7,225 nucleotides of DNA from Clostridia bacterium (GCA_017552165.1 JAFZCF010000171.1:1-7225); one strand, 5' to 3'. Shown: positions 1-6,282, numbered from the stretch's first letter. The notes: a model not told the origin generated them from the sequence alone. Numbers and translations are program-made.

Positions 1-9
1 CGGATGAGG

Positions 10-103
10 TGTTAGAAAACGCATAGGGCTGTCGAACGGTTAAGGCGTTTCTTTCCACCTCATCAGTCCCTGCGGGACAGCTTCCCCTCGAGGAGAAGCC
101 AAG
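10..103 (+). repeat. Palindromic MITE-like repeat, copy 1
   Basis: This intergenic repeat begins with TGTTAG and ends with CTCGAGGAGAAGCCAAG. The reverse complement of 7132-7225 aligns to it over the same 94 nt without gaps, with about 81 matches by hand count, so the two copies bracket the window in opposite orientation. A third, more diverged copy lies at 5734-5832. Internal inverted segments (GTCCCTGCGGGAC and CCCCTCGAGGAG) show it can fold. The nine bases before it (CGGATGAGG) also precede the 5734 copy, so the element probably continues left of the window. It has no coding capacity. Non-autonomous palindromic elements of this style are common between genes in gut Clostridia. Confidence 0.75.
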
Positions 104-180
104 ATAGAGTTCAGCCCCGGGCGTTTCAAGGGAGAAGCCAAGCGTTCGTTTCGCCTTCTGCGTTTCGGCGGGGGAAGCCT
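104..180. repeat. Degenerate repeat tail next to copy 1
   Basis: The stretch right after copy 1 carries a GTTCAGCCCC motif and a second 'agggagaagccaag' end. The GTTCAGC tail also follows the 5734-5832 copy, and its reverse complement (GGGGCTGAAC) appears near 5584-5593. This looks like fragments of the same repeat family nested together. No gene is visible. Confidence 0.45.
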
Positions 181-216
181 AGCGGTTGGCATCGGGATTG
201 CCCTCGCCGGGGCGTG

Positions 217-242
217 AAAAAACGCCCGGGGGGCGTTTTTTT
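217..242 (-). terminator. Rho-independent terminator after the phosphoesterase gene
   Basis: An inverted repeat AACGCCC (221-227), loop GGG, and GGGCGTT (231-237) has an A run on the left and a T run on the right, so it can end transcription in both directions. It lies about 35 bp past the stop codon of the minus-strand phosphoesterase gene and probably closes the YitT-phosphoesterase operon. A second small dyad, CCGGAC-G-GTCCGG, sits next to it at 243-255. Confidence 0.8.
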
Positions 243-275
243 CCGGACGGTCCGGCGGCGCGCCTGCGGCGCGGA

Positions 276-1238
276 TTACAGCACGATATGCTTCACGGTC
301 ATGCGGCCGGAGGGGGCGATCTTCAGGACCGTGCCGCCGTTTATGCGCTCGTCCCAGTAGCAGCCGCTGCCGGTCTTGACGGCGTAGGCGAGCCGCACGC
401 CCCGATAGACCGTCGAGAAGGTGTTGATATGGTCGTGCCCGCAGACGAAGGTCTTCGTGTTCCCGAGGTCGCGTATGACGTCGAAAAACCCGTTGTCCTC
501 GGGATACGAGCAGACCGGCTCGTACATAACGCCGAAGGATACGTCCCCGTACCCCGGGTTCCATATCCCCGTCTGCTCCCCGTCGCGGGGCGGCACGGCT
601 TTGAGGTCGACGTCGGGCCTGTAAGCCGCCGTCACGGCGTCGCGGAAGGGGTAGAGCGGGATGTGCGTTATGATCGAGCTCTCCCTCACGCCGAGCTCCG
701 AGAGCTCCTTTATCCTGTCCCTGTACCATTCTATCTGTTCCGGCCATATTTCCGCCCAGGCGGCATAGGTCTGTCCGCCCGGGGGAGTATAGTCGACGTA
801 GCTGTGGGAATCCATGAATATGATCCCGTGCGCCGGTTTGCCGTCAAATCCGACGGCAAGCACGTAATTGCCCCATCCGAGCTTCGGGTCGCCGCGCACG
901 AAGAGGCAGTTTTTGCCCGTGAGAAGCACGTCGATCTCCTTTTCGGTCACCTCGGGACCGTGCTCCTGATCGTGATTGCCGAGGACCGGCGCCCACGGCA
1001 GCCCGAAGCTCTCCATGAGCTCCGTAAACCTCCGGTATGAGACGAAGTTCGCCGACCAGGCGATGTCTCCGCTGACCGTTATGAGATCGGGGCGGGTCAT
1101 TTCGACGAGCCGCGTGACGGTGTCGGTGAGGAGCTTTCCCGCCGGCTGCCCCTCGTCCCACTCGGAGTCCCCGAGCTGGGGGTCTGTCAGATTGAGTATT
1201 GTGAAATCCCCGCCCCGGGGAGCTTCAAGAATTTTCAT
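276..1238 (-). CDS. Calcineurin-like metallophosphoesterase
   Basis: This 320-residue protein is a probable cytoplasmic, metal-dependent phosphohydrolase, as no signal peptide is visible. The calcineurin-like motifs appear in order: D19-P-Q21, GD at 57-58, GNHD at 87-90, H192 in ITHIP, and GHDH at 267-270. Together they would bind a two-metal centre. The first motif is DxQ rather than the usual DxH; a DPQ at this place is known in CPPED1/CSTP1-like members, so it need not mean loss of activity. The substrate cannot be read from the sequence; phosphoproteins, phosphomonoesters and nucleotides are all possible. The start is supported by GGAGA (1248-1252) nine bases upstream. It lies 29 bp downstream of the YitT-family gene on the same strand and has no promoter of its own that I can see, so the two are probably cotranscribed. 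Confidence 0.9.
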   Translation of the reverse strand: MKILEAPRGGDFTILNLTDPQLGDSEWDEGQPAGKLLTDTVTRLVEMTRPDLITVSGDIAWSANFVSYRRFTELMESFGLPWAPVLGNHDQEHGPEVTEKEIDVLLTGKNCLFVRGDPKLGWGNYVLAVGFDGKPAHGIIFMDSHSYVDYTPPGGQTYAAWAEIWPEQIEWYRDRIKELSELGVRESSIITHIPLYPFRDAVTAAYRPDVDLKAVPPRDGEQTGIWNPGYGDVSFGVMYEPVCSYPEDNGFFDVIRDLGNTKTFVCGHDHINTFSTVYRGVRLAYAVKTGSGCYWDERINGGTVLKIAPSGRMTVKHIVL

Positions 1239-1267
1239 AAGTCAATGTCTCCGTGCTGAATATCGTG

Positions 1268-2182
1268 TCACACCGAGCGGAAGCCCCGCCCGATTATTTC
1301 GCTCGTTGTCGTCACTATCATAAAGGCGTCGGGGTCGATGAGCCGCACCGCGCGGCGGAGCTTGACGCCCTCAAAGCGCTTGCAGACGGTATGGATGATC
1401 GTCTGCTCGTCGTTGGTGTACGCTCCGTGCGCCGTTTCGTACGACGCGCTGTGGTCGAGGGTTTTGAGGATATAATCCTTTATCTCGTCCGGCTTTTTCG
1501 TTATGATGAGGAAGTATTTGCAGCTGTTGAAGCTCTCGATGACCCCGTCGATGAGGAAGGCCTTCGCAAAGAGGCCGAGGAGCGAGTAGAGGCACGCCGC
1601 GAGCCCGAAAACGAAATACGTCGAGGCGGCGATGAGGAAATCCGTGACGAGCAGGGCCTTGCCGACGTCGAGACTCGAGTATTTCTTTATGATCAGGGCG
1701 ATGACGTCCGTCCCGCCCGTCGAGCCGTCGACGTTGAAGATTATCGCCGTGCCTATCGCCGAGAGGAGTATGCCGACGACGAGCTCGAGGAACGGCTGGT
1801 CGGTGAGCGGCTCTTTTATCGGAATTACGACCTCAAAGACCTGCATGAGCGCCGAGTAGGTTATCGAGCAGAAGACGGTCTTGAGGAACGCCTCCTTCCC
1901 GAGGACGACGAGGCACACTATGAGCAGGATGACGTTGAGCCCCGAGATCCACGTGGCGGTGGAGATCGGCGTGATCTTTCCGAGGATGGTGCCGATACCG
2001 CTTATCCCGCCGGTCGAGAAGCCGTTCGGGATCTTGAAAAAGTATATTCCGACGGCCATGAGGACGCAGCCGAGCAGCATGAGCCCGACCCTGCGGAAGA
2101 AATTGCGCCGCGCCTCCGGCGTGACCGCCTTTTTTTCTTTTATCTTTTTTTCTTTAATCTTTTTTTCTTTTGACTTTGACAT
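1268..2182 (-). CDS. YitT family membrane protein (DUF161 + DUF2179)
   Basis: This 304-residue integral membrane protein has hydrophobic segments at about 33-49, 79-95, 103-120, 131-149 and 177-212. Glycine-rich family motifs lie at 52-64 (PNGFSTGGISGIG) and 153-162 (GSTGGTDVIA). The C-terminal soluble domain (about 221-304) ends with a SEIIGRGF motif typical of DUF2179. The family is widespread in Firmicutes; its transport or other role is not established. The reading frame is open further upstream to 2302, but the start at 2182 is preferred: a strong promoter lies at 2223-2251, so the longer form would begin upstream of the transcript. The ribosome binding site is weak (GCGGACGG-like). Residues 3-18 are a lysine-rich repeat (KEKKI units) encoded by a 15-bp tandem repeat near 2131-2175. 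It is the first gene of an operon with the phosphoesterase. Confidence 0.9.
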   Translation of the reverse strand: MSKSKEKKIKEKKIKEKKAVTPEARRNFFRRVGLMLLGCVLMAVGIYFFKIPNGFSTGGISGIGTILGKITPISTATWISGLNVILLIVCLVVLGKEAFLKTVFCSITYSALMQVFEVVIPIKEPLTDQPFLELVVGILLSAIGTAIIFNVDGSTGGTDVIALIIKKYSSLDVGKALLVTDFLIAASTYFVFGLAACLYSLLGLFAKAFLIDGVIESFNSCKYFLIITKKPDEIKDYILKTLDHSASYETAHGAYTNDEQTIIHTVCKRFEGVKLRRAVRLIDPDAFMIVTTTSEIIGRGFRSV

Positions 2183-2222
2183 ATTGCGACCGTCCGCAGA
2201 TTGTTTATCATTCGGTGAGTAT

Positions 2223-2251
2223 ATTATATCACCCCGCCGCATTTTTGTAAA
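2223..2251 (-). promoter_or_regulatory. Promoter of the YitT-phosphoesterase operon
   Basis: On the minus strand, TTTACA (2251-2246) and TATAAT (2228-2223) are separated by exactly 17 bases. The -10 is of extended type (TGATATAAT). The predicted transcript starts near 2216, giving a leader of about 35 nt before the ATG at 2182. This promoter argues against the longer annotated start of the YitT gene. Confidence 0.85.
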
Positions 2252-2255
2252 GCGC

Positions 2256-2280
2256 GAAAAAGCCCCGCCGCGGCGGGGCG
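2256..2280 (-). terminator. Terminator of the ancestral (now truncated) esterase copy
   Basis: On the minus strand a perfect GC-rich hairpin (GCCCCGCCGCGGCGGGGC) is followed by TTTTT. It sits downstream of the esterase-tail remnant ending at 2299 and just upstream of the YitT promoter, as expected if a full esterase gene once ended here. A second hairpin, CCCCGC-GCT-GCGGGG, lies at about 2283-2297. Confidence 0.7.
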
Positions 2281-2298
2281 CCTCCCCGCGCTGCGGGG

Positions 2299-2364
2299 TC
2301 ACCAGGTCTTTTTGCTGTTCGCAAGCCAGGAGACGACATCGGTGGTCTCGTAGGCGGGGCCTAA
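2299..2364 (-). pseudogene. Remnant of the 3' end of an esterase gene
   Basis: On the minus strand this stretch encodes GPAYETTDVVSWLANS followed by KKTW and a stop. The intact esterase at 4816-5478 ends with the same 16 residues followed by VKTR and a stop. At DNA level about 58 of 64 bases match by hand alignment, in the same orientation. Weaker similarity may continue left: 'MP' residues align if three codons are deleted in the remnant, and then the similarity ends. No start codon with a ribosome binding site and no catalytic residues belong to this piece, so it is a broken copy. It and the intact copy flank the AT-rich operon 2436-4795 as direct repeats. Confidence 0.8.
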
Positions 2365-2435
2365 TTTCTGAGGCATCGAGGTTTTCACTATATCATTTTG
2401 CTGTTCAAAAAAATTCAAAAATTGCGTCAAAGGCG

Positions 2436-2463
2436 TTGACAAATATTTTTTTGGTGATATAAT
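2436..2463 (+). promoter_or_regulatory. Promoter of the secreted protein-lipoprotein operon
   Basis: A consensus TTGACA (2436-2441) is followed after 16 bases by TATAAT (2458-2463) with an extended -10 TG. The ribosome binding site GGAGG (2484-2488) lies eight bases before the ATG at 2497. A second TATAAT overlaps at 2463-2468, but its spacing is poor. The core GGTGATATAATATA is identical to that of the YitT promoter on the other strand. Confidence 0.85.
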
Positions 2464-2496
2464 ATAATCATCATTGAATGATCGGAGGCAAACGCC

Positions 2497-3843
2497 ATGA
2501 AAAACTCTCAACGATTCACACGCTTATTCAAACACGTATGTTTCAAGAAATGTATCGCGGTCCTGCTTGTCTTTCCTTTGCTTTTGCTTCCGAGCACATT
2601 CGGCTTCGCCGAAAATGATAATTCCGGCGAAGGAGCAGTTTCATCTGAAGGCAGTCCTATGCCCGTGTCAGGTCCGTATGACGTCATGGGAAAATATTAT
2701 TCCACGGTTATGGATTCTTTGCTTTACTCCAATGTACTTGTATCGAATGCATATGTTGTCATAAATGGCCAAGTGTGCCCAGTTTATCAGGACACAAAAC
2801 TTCAGTTGAGATCTAACTGCTACGGATATGCCTTTAAAATGTTCTACCATCCTGCCAGTTTCCCCGTTACTTACACAATACAACCGGGGAATCAGGGTTC
2901 CTTCGGCCTTTATAAACAGCAACCCGGAGAGTTTGCAAACAAGCAAGGAGGGCTTAGTTTGTTCCGTCAGAACGGCACGATTTATGCGCAAATATGCAAC
3001 TATAGCTCTTTGCAGCCTGTTCTGAACAGTATACTTACTAATTCATCAATTACAAACACCGAAAGGATATTCTTGTTCACTCAACTGCTTCAAGCCGATG
3101 CCGCCAAGTTGGGATATTCGGTAACGCCATATTCGGGTTCATCTGTTCCAAGCGCAACAGTGGCGACAAACAAACGGTTAATTGCGCTTGTTGTGAATCG
3201 CTTTGTAATTGACGGCGAAGTTTATGGTGATTTTCATTTTTATATGCAGCATTCTGACAATACCTGGTCCCATAAACCAGGGTATTTAGAGGCTACTAAT
3301 CGTTGCTTAGATTACAATTCAAGTGCCCACAATTACACATTAACAAACAGCAATATACTGTCACATGCGCTGGAGGGCAACTATTCTGGTGGAGCAATAC
3401 AATTGTTCTATATCACAAAAGACGCCGTAATCGATTACAGCCATGAAAACGGTCATTATGCTTCATCGGTATATACACCGTTGTATTCCGGAGATAACGC
3501 AGGGAATTACTATTGTGCATCGAAGTATCTAGGATGGTCTCCCACGAGCCAAACATCAGCCGCCTGTGATTATCCGGGAGATTATGATTGCTATTCATTT
3601 GTGGCTTCTCAGACAAAAGCTTATACCATATCGTTCAGCAGTAATCACTCGTTTAACATCGTATGTTCTATTTGCGACAACAATCAATCGACAATTGTAA
3701 ACAATACGGTTGTCTCGTCAAACGGTTCGCTGACCACCCCTACGCTACAGTTTGGACAGGGCTATACTCTGCGGTTTTTTGCCCCGACGTATAATTCAGG
3801 ACCATATTCCCTGAATTATGATTATTCAGTGTCAATCACCTGA
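2497..3843 (+). CDS. Secreted protein with possible cysteine peptidase-like fold and C-terminal beta domain
   Basis: This 448-residue exported protein has a basic N-terminus, a hydrophobic core at about 19-33 and a likely signal peptidase site after FGFA (residue 38). Residues 107-113 read NCYGYAF and residues 245-249 read DFHFY, followed by W257-SHKPG. A Cys in NCxxYA and a His in D[FY]H[FW]Y, with a downstream SHKPG, occur together in secreted Firmicutes proteins and suggest a papain/NlpC-like Cys-His pair (C108, H247). That assignment is inference. The segment from about 355 to 448 (DYPGDYDCYSF, alternating beta strands, GPYSLNYDYSV) resembles a bacterial pre-peptidase C-terminal (PPC) beta-sandwich. 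The gene is rich in Asn, Ser, Tyr and Thr and visibly AT-richer than its flanks. It is followed after 39 bp by a lipoprotein gene in the same operon. Substrate and role are unknown; a cell-wall or host-protein hydrolase and an effector are both open. Confidence 0.8.
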   Translation: MKNSQRFTRLFKHVCFKKCIAVLLVFPLLLLPSTFGFAENDNSGEGAVSSEGSPMPVSGPYDVMGKYYSTVMDSLLYSNVLVSNAYVVINGQVCPVYQDTKLQLRSNCYGYAFKMFYHPASFPVTYTIQPGNQGSFGLYKQQPGEFANKQGGLSLFRQNGTIYAQICNYSSLQPVLNSILTNSSITNTERIFLFTQLLQADAAKLGYSVTPYSGSSVPSATVATNKRLIALVVNRFVIDGEVYGDFHFYMQHSDNTWSHKPGYLEATNRCLDYNSSAHNYTLTNSNILSHALEGNYSGGAIQLFYITKDAVIDYSHENGHYASSVYTPLYSGDNAGNYYCASKYLGWSPTSQTSAACDYPGDYDCYSFVASQTKAYTISFSSNHSFNIVCSICDNNQSTIVNNTVVSSNGSLTTPTLQFGQGYTLRFFAPTYNSGPYSLNYDYSVSIT

Positions 3844-3882
3844 AAAAACGATTAACGGATTTATTGAAAGGAGATTGTGAAG

Positions 3883-4743
3883 ATGAAAAAAATATTAATT
3901 CCCATTATCACGATATTAGCTTTGCTGTTGCTGGTTTCTTCGTGTATGTCCGAAAAAATCGTAGAGCAGCACAAACAAGGTAACGACGCCTCGCCTGCCG
4001 CCGGCGGTTTCGAATTTTCAACCGATAAAGAAAAAAACACACAACTTAATAATCGCTATGAAAAACTTCGCGCAACGGCTACTTTCAAACTCACAGAAGA
4101 TGCGTGGAGCAAAGCAGAACAGATTTTCTCCGAGGGAAAAGACGTAACGGTCAGATTAGACTCCGAGTATTTTAACCTGCTCCGAACGTTTGCAAACGAA
4201 AATACTAATTTTTCGGGAGCGGATAACAGTATAACTATCAGATGCCCTGCTTCGGGGGTGAACGGTAAAATGATTCTGTTCGTTTCAACGCTTTTGGACG
4301 AAAACGCCGAATCATGCTTTTATGACGAAACCCTTGCAGAATTCGTTGCAAACCCTGCAACCAACTTTTACATGAATGTTCCGATCGAAATCTGTGCCGA
4401 CGCGCCGCTTGAAACACTCGGACTGCCGGATTACGCATCGCTTAGATTGCTCGGGAAACTGTACGATGCGGCAGAATTCCCGGAATTCAGATCAGAATAT
4501 GAAACGCTTGATAAATACAGAGCGGACAAAAAATGGGCGGATGATCTTTGCCGGAACGGATACGGCTCTGCCGTGGAACAGGCTTTCAACAGGGAGAAAA
4601 GCTATTCATACACTGGCATAATAGCCGAGATCGTCCCCGGAGAACATTTTATAAGCATCAGAAACGGACTTGCGTTCGGCGTTTCGATAGATCTTTCGTC
4701 AGAAAATCCTTTTGAAACCGCCCCGCAGCTTAGCTTGACGTGA
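3883..4743 (+). CDS. Lipoprotein of unknown function
   Basis: This 286-residue protein has a lipoprotein signal: MKK, a hydrophobic stretch, then the lipobox VSSC with the lipidated Cys at residue 21, so it should be anchored on the outer face of the membrane. The start is set at ATG 3883 because AAGGAG (3868-3873) lies nine bases away; an in-frame GTG at 3877 is only three bases from it. The mature part begins with a polar linker (EQHKQGNDASPAAGG) and continues as a mixed alpha/beta soluble domain rich in Glu, Asn and Thr. I recognise no catalytic motif or named family. It follows the secreted NCYGYAF protein at a 39-bp distance and is followed by a terminator, so the two form a compact two-gene operon. 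A shared envelope function is inferred from this linkage only. Confidence 0.85.
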   Translation: MKKILIPIITILALLLLVSSCMSEKIVEQHKQGNDASPAAGGFEFSTDKEKNTQLNNRYEKLRATATFKLTEDAWSKAEQIFSEGKDVTVRLDSEYFNLLRTFANENTNFSGADNSITIRCPASGVNGKMILFVSTLLDENAESCFYDETLAEFVANPATNFYMNVPIEICADAPLETLGLPDYASLRLLGKLYDAAEFPEFRSEYETLDKYRADKKWADDLCRNGYGSAVEQAFNREKSYSYTGIIAEIVPGEHFISIRNGLAFGVSIDLSSENPFETAPQLSLT

Positions 4744-4770
4744 TCGGTCAGATTAATTTTCAAAAATTTA

Positions 4771-4795
4771 AGCCCCGCTTCGGCGGGGCTTTTTT
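4771..4795 (+). terminator. Rho-independent terminator with TTCG loop
   Basis: AGCCCCGC, a TTCG tetraloop, GCGGGGCT and a T run form a strong terminator 27 bp after the lipoprotein gene. The esterase converges from the other strand and ends at 4816; the AT-rich left side (AAATTTAAG) may let the same hairpin work for that gene too. Confidence 0.9.
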
Positions 4796-4815
4796 GATCT
4801 GTCGCGGGAAAGGGA

Positions 4816-5478
4816 TCACCGGGTCTTCACGCTGTTCGCGAGCCAGGAGACGACGTCGGTGGTCTCGTAGGCGGGGCCCCAGGAGGCGTGGTCGCAGGGC
4901 ATGAAGGTGGTGAGCGAGGCGTGTCCGCCGCGGCTGTTGACTGCGTCCACCATTTTGCGGGATTCGCTCGGGTCGACGACGTCGTCGTTTTCACCGTGGA
5001 AGGCGCGGATCGGCGTCGGGATGTTGTCGGGAACGAGCCACGGGACTCCCCCGCCGCATACGGGTGCCGCCGCCGAGAACATATCGGGATAGGCGCACAG
5101 CTGGTCCCACGTGCCGTAGCCGCCCATGCTGAGGCCGGTTATCGAGATGCGGTCAGGGTCGGCGTTGTATTTTTCGGCGGCCTCGAGGATCGCCTCGTGG
5201 ACCTCCGCCGTGAGGCGGGTCCAGAACTGGTCCTCTGCGCACTGGGGGTTGAAGGTTATGACTCTCAGCCCGTTCCAGCAGGGATCGGCGGCGAAGAGCT
5301 TGGGTATGGGGTTGGAGCAGAGAAGGTCAAAGTCGTCGCCGCGCTCTCCCGCGCCGTGAAGGAACACGATCATGGGGAGCCGCTCCTTCGCGGGGTCGAA
5401 GTCCGGCGGGGTGGTGACGAGCGCCTTGAATGACACTGATTTGTTGATCTTTGAGGTGAAATACATTGTTTCGGACAT
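4816..5478 (-). CDS. Alpha/beta-hydrolase esterase (dienelactone hydrolase / phospholipase-carboxylesterase type)
   Basis: This 220-residue serine hydrolase is probably cytoplasmic, as no signal peptide is visible. The HGAGERG loop at 41-47 should contribute the oxyanion hole. The nucleophile elbow GLSMGG places Ser at 117. HGENDDVV at 161-168 supplies the likely acid, D165, and H197 in CDHASW is the likely catalytic His, so the triad is complete and in order. The length and motifs suit a single-domain esterase of the kind often annotated as prolyl oligopeptidase-family or phospholipase/carboxylesterase. The ester substrate cannot be told. The start is supported by GGAGG (5488-5484) five bases upstream and a promoter at 5508-5536. 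Its last 21 codons have a truncated duplicate at 2299-2364. It stands alone as a transcription unit between the AT-rich operon and the repeat block. Confidence 0.9.
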   Translation of the reverse strand: MSETMYFTSKINKSVSFKALVTTPPDFDPAKERLPMIVFLHGAGERGDDFDLLCSNPIPKLFAADPCWNGLRVITFNPQCAEDQFWTRLTAEVHEAILEAAEKYNADPDRISITGLSMGGYGTWDQLCAYPDMFSAAAPVCGGGVPWLVPDNIPTPIRAFHGENDDVVDPSESRKMVDAVNSRGGHASLTTFMPCDHASWGPAYETTDVVSWLANSVKTR

Positions 5479-5507
5479 GGCTGCCTCCGGGTTTTGTGAC
5501 TTGCATA

Positions 5508-5536
5508 ATTATACCAGATTCCCGCAAAAAAGTAAA
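5508..5536 (-). promoter_or_regulatory. Promoter of the esterase gene
   Basis: On the minus strand, TTTACT (5536-5531) and TATAAT (5513-5508) are separated by 17 bases, with an extended -10 (TGGTATAAT). The transcript would start near 5501, about 23 nt before the ATG. Confidence 0.8.
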
Positions 5537-5583
5537 GACGAAAATGCGCCGCCCTAGGCCCGGCATCGCCGGGAAAAACGCCC

Positions 5584-5637
5584 CGGGGCTGAACTTTATC
5601 TTGCCTTCCCCTTGAAACGCATAGGGCTGAATTAAAC
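5584..5637. repeat. Short fragments of the palindromic repeat family
   Basis: The 14-mer CTTGCCTTCCCCTT occurs at 5600-5613 and again at 5638-5651, and GGGCTGAA precedes each copy, giving a 38-bp period. The segment AAACGCATAGGGCTG (5616-5630) also occurs at 17-31 in copy 1. These look like pieces of the repeat family broken and nested by recombination. Confidence 0.5.
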
Positions 5638-5832
5638 CTTGCCTTCCCCTTGGAGGGGTAGGCGTGAACCCCAAAGCTCGCTCTGCTCGCTTCGAGGACC
5701 CCGCCACGGTGGGCGCGTAGCGCTCGGATGAGGTGTTAGCGAACGCACAGAACTGTCGAACGCTTAAAGCGCTTGTCGCCACCTCAATCACCCGCGACTG
5801 CGTCGCCCGCTTCTCCTCAAGGAGAAACCAAG
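5638..5832 (+). mobile_element. MITE-like palindromic element, most complete copy
   Basis: This 195-bp non-coding unit starts CTTGCCTTCCCCTTGGAGG and ends CTCCTCAAGGAGAAACCAAG, so its ends are imperfect inverted repeats. The middle carries CGGATGAGGTGTTAGCGAACG and a later CCACCTCA, which pair in part. From 5734 on it aligns with 10-103, and with 7132-7225 in reverse. No transposase is present, so any movement would depend on an enzyme elsewhere. Target-site duplications are not obvious. Confidence 0.6.
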
Positions 5833-5892
5833 ACGGAGTTCAGCTTTGCTTTTTAGAAAGCGAAATACCGTTAGTGTGGCGAACAAATAAAC

Positions 5893-6019
5893 CTGCCTCC
5901 CTTGTGTAAAGGGAGGGGGACCGCTTGCGGTGGAGGGATTGTCTCAGAAAATCTTTCGCTTTACAATCCCCCTGTCGTCTCGCTTCGCTCGCCGACATCC
6001 CCCTTTACACAAGGGGGAC
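5893..6019. mobile_element. Second MITE-like element with 15-bp terminal inverted repeats
   Basis: CCCTTGTGTAAAGGG (5899-5913) is matched exactly by its reverse complement at 6001-6015, about 100 bp away. An inner pair, GGGATTGT (5935-5942) and ACAATCCC (5963-5970), extends the dyad, and a small hairpin CCGC-TT-GCGG lies at 5921-5930. The unit is distinct from the 195-bp family and non-coding. Open frames crossing it have no ribosome binding site and simply read through the palindrome. Confidence 0.65.
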
Positions 6020-6032
6020 TTCCGGGTCGGCT

Positions 6033-6089
6033 TGCCGACGGACAAGGGAGCCTTCCCGCGCATCCTGCCGACGGACAAGGGAGCCTTCC
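6033..6089. repeat. Two direct 24-bp repeats, 33-bp period
   Basis: The sequence TGCCGACGGACAAGGGAGCC followed by TTCC occurs at 6033-6056 and again, identical, at 6066-6089. It directly abuts the right end of the 5893-6019 element. Nothing indicates coding. Confidence 0.7.
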
Positions 6090-6139
6090 GGGGCGGCGCG
6101 CCTGCCTCGCCGGCGGCCTTTCCGAGGCGTGGGATGAGA

Positions 6140-6210
6140 AAAATCTGCGATTTTCGTGCGATTTTCGTGCGACAAAGGCGTAGAAAAACCTGCGAAAAAC
6201 CTGCGAAAAA
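6140..6210. repeat. Short tandem repeats before the initiator-like gene
   Basis: GCGATTTTCGT is repeated in tandem near 6147-6170, and CTGCGAAAAAC recurs with an 11-bp period from about 6190 to 6210, ending in a partial copy. These AT-rich runs sit directly upstream of the gene at 6283. I see no gene in 5540-6235; the whole interval is repeats and spacer. Confidence 0.5.
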
Positions 6211-6216
6211 CTTGAG

Positions 6217-6245
6217 ATGACATTTTGGGGAATACTCCTTACAAT
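6217..6245 (+). promoter_or_regulatory. Candidate promoter of the initiator-like gene
   Basis: ATGACA (6217-6222) and TACAAT (6240-6245) are separated by 17 bases; each differs from consensus by one base. A start near 6252 would give a leader of about 30 nt. The -10 overlaps the left arm of the dyad at 6235-6275. Confidence 0.5.
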
Positions 6246-6275
6246 TGTTCCGTAATTCGGGAAACGTGTAAGGAG
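6235..6275 (+). promoter_or_regulatory. Dyad covering the -10 and the ribosome binding site; possible operator
   Basis: CTCCTTACA (6235-6243) and TGTAAGGAG (6267-6275) are a perfect 9-bp inverted repeat. Inside lie GTTCCG (6247-6252) and CGGGAAAC (6258-6265), also roughly inverted. The right arm contains most of the AAGGAGG ribosome binding site (6270-6276), six bases before the ATG. The site could be a protein operator overlapping the promoter, or an RNA hairpin hiding the ribosome binding site if transcription begins upstream. The inner half-sites resemble those of the iterons inside the gene, in inverted order. Confidence 0.55.
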
Positions 6276-6282
6276 GTTTTTT

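Noticed and set aside
1253..2173. Plus-strand open frame of 306 codons opposite the YitT gene
   Set aside because: It is a GC-rich shadow of the YitT gene with extreme Arg/Glu/Asp composition and no ribosome binding site; the YitT frame has clear family motifs and a promoter.
2183..2302. 40-residue N-terminal extension of the YitT protein
   Set aside because: It would begin upstream of the consensus promoter and run through the terminator hairpin at 2256-2280; the extension is not membrane-protein-like and has no ribosome binding site.
2299..2511. A 70-codon minus-strand gene carrying the esterase tail
   Set aside because: Upstream of the tail it runs opposite the promoter and start of the secreted-protein gene, it has no ribosome binding site, and it lacks all catalytic parts. 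Only the last part is real homology.
5559..5573. Hairpin CCCGGC-ATC-GCCGGG as a terminator
   Set aside because: The run next to it is A on the plus strand, so on neither strand does a T run follow the stem, and no gene ends here.
5902..6220. Plus-strand open frames across the repeat block
   Set aside because: They read through MITE-like palindromes and the 33-bp direct repeats, have no ribosome binding site and show no protein family features.
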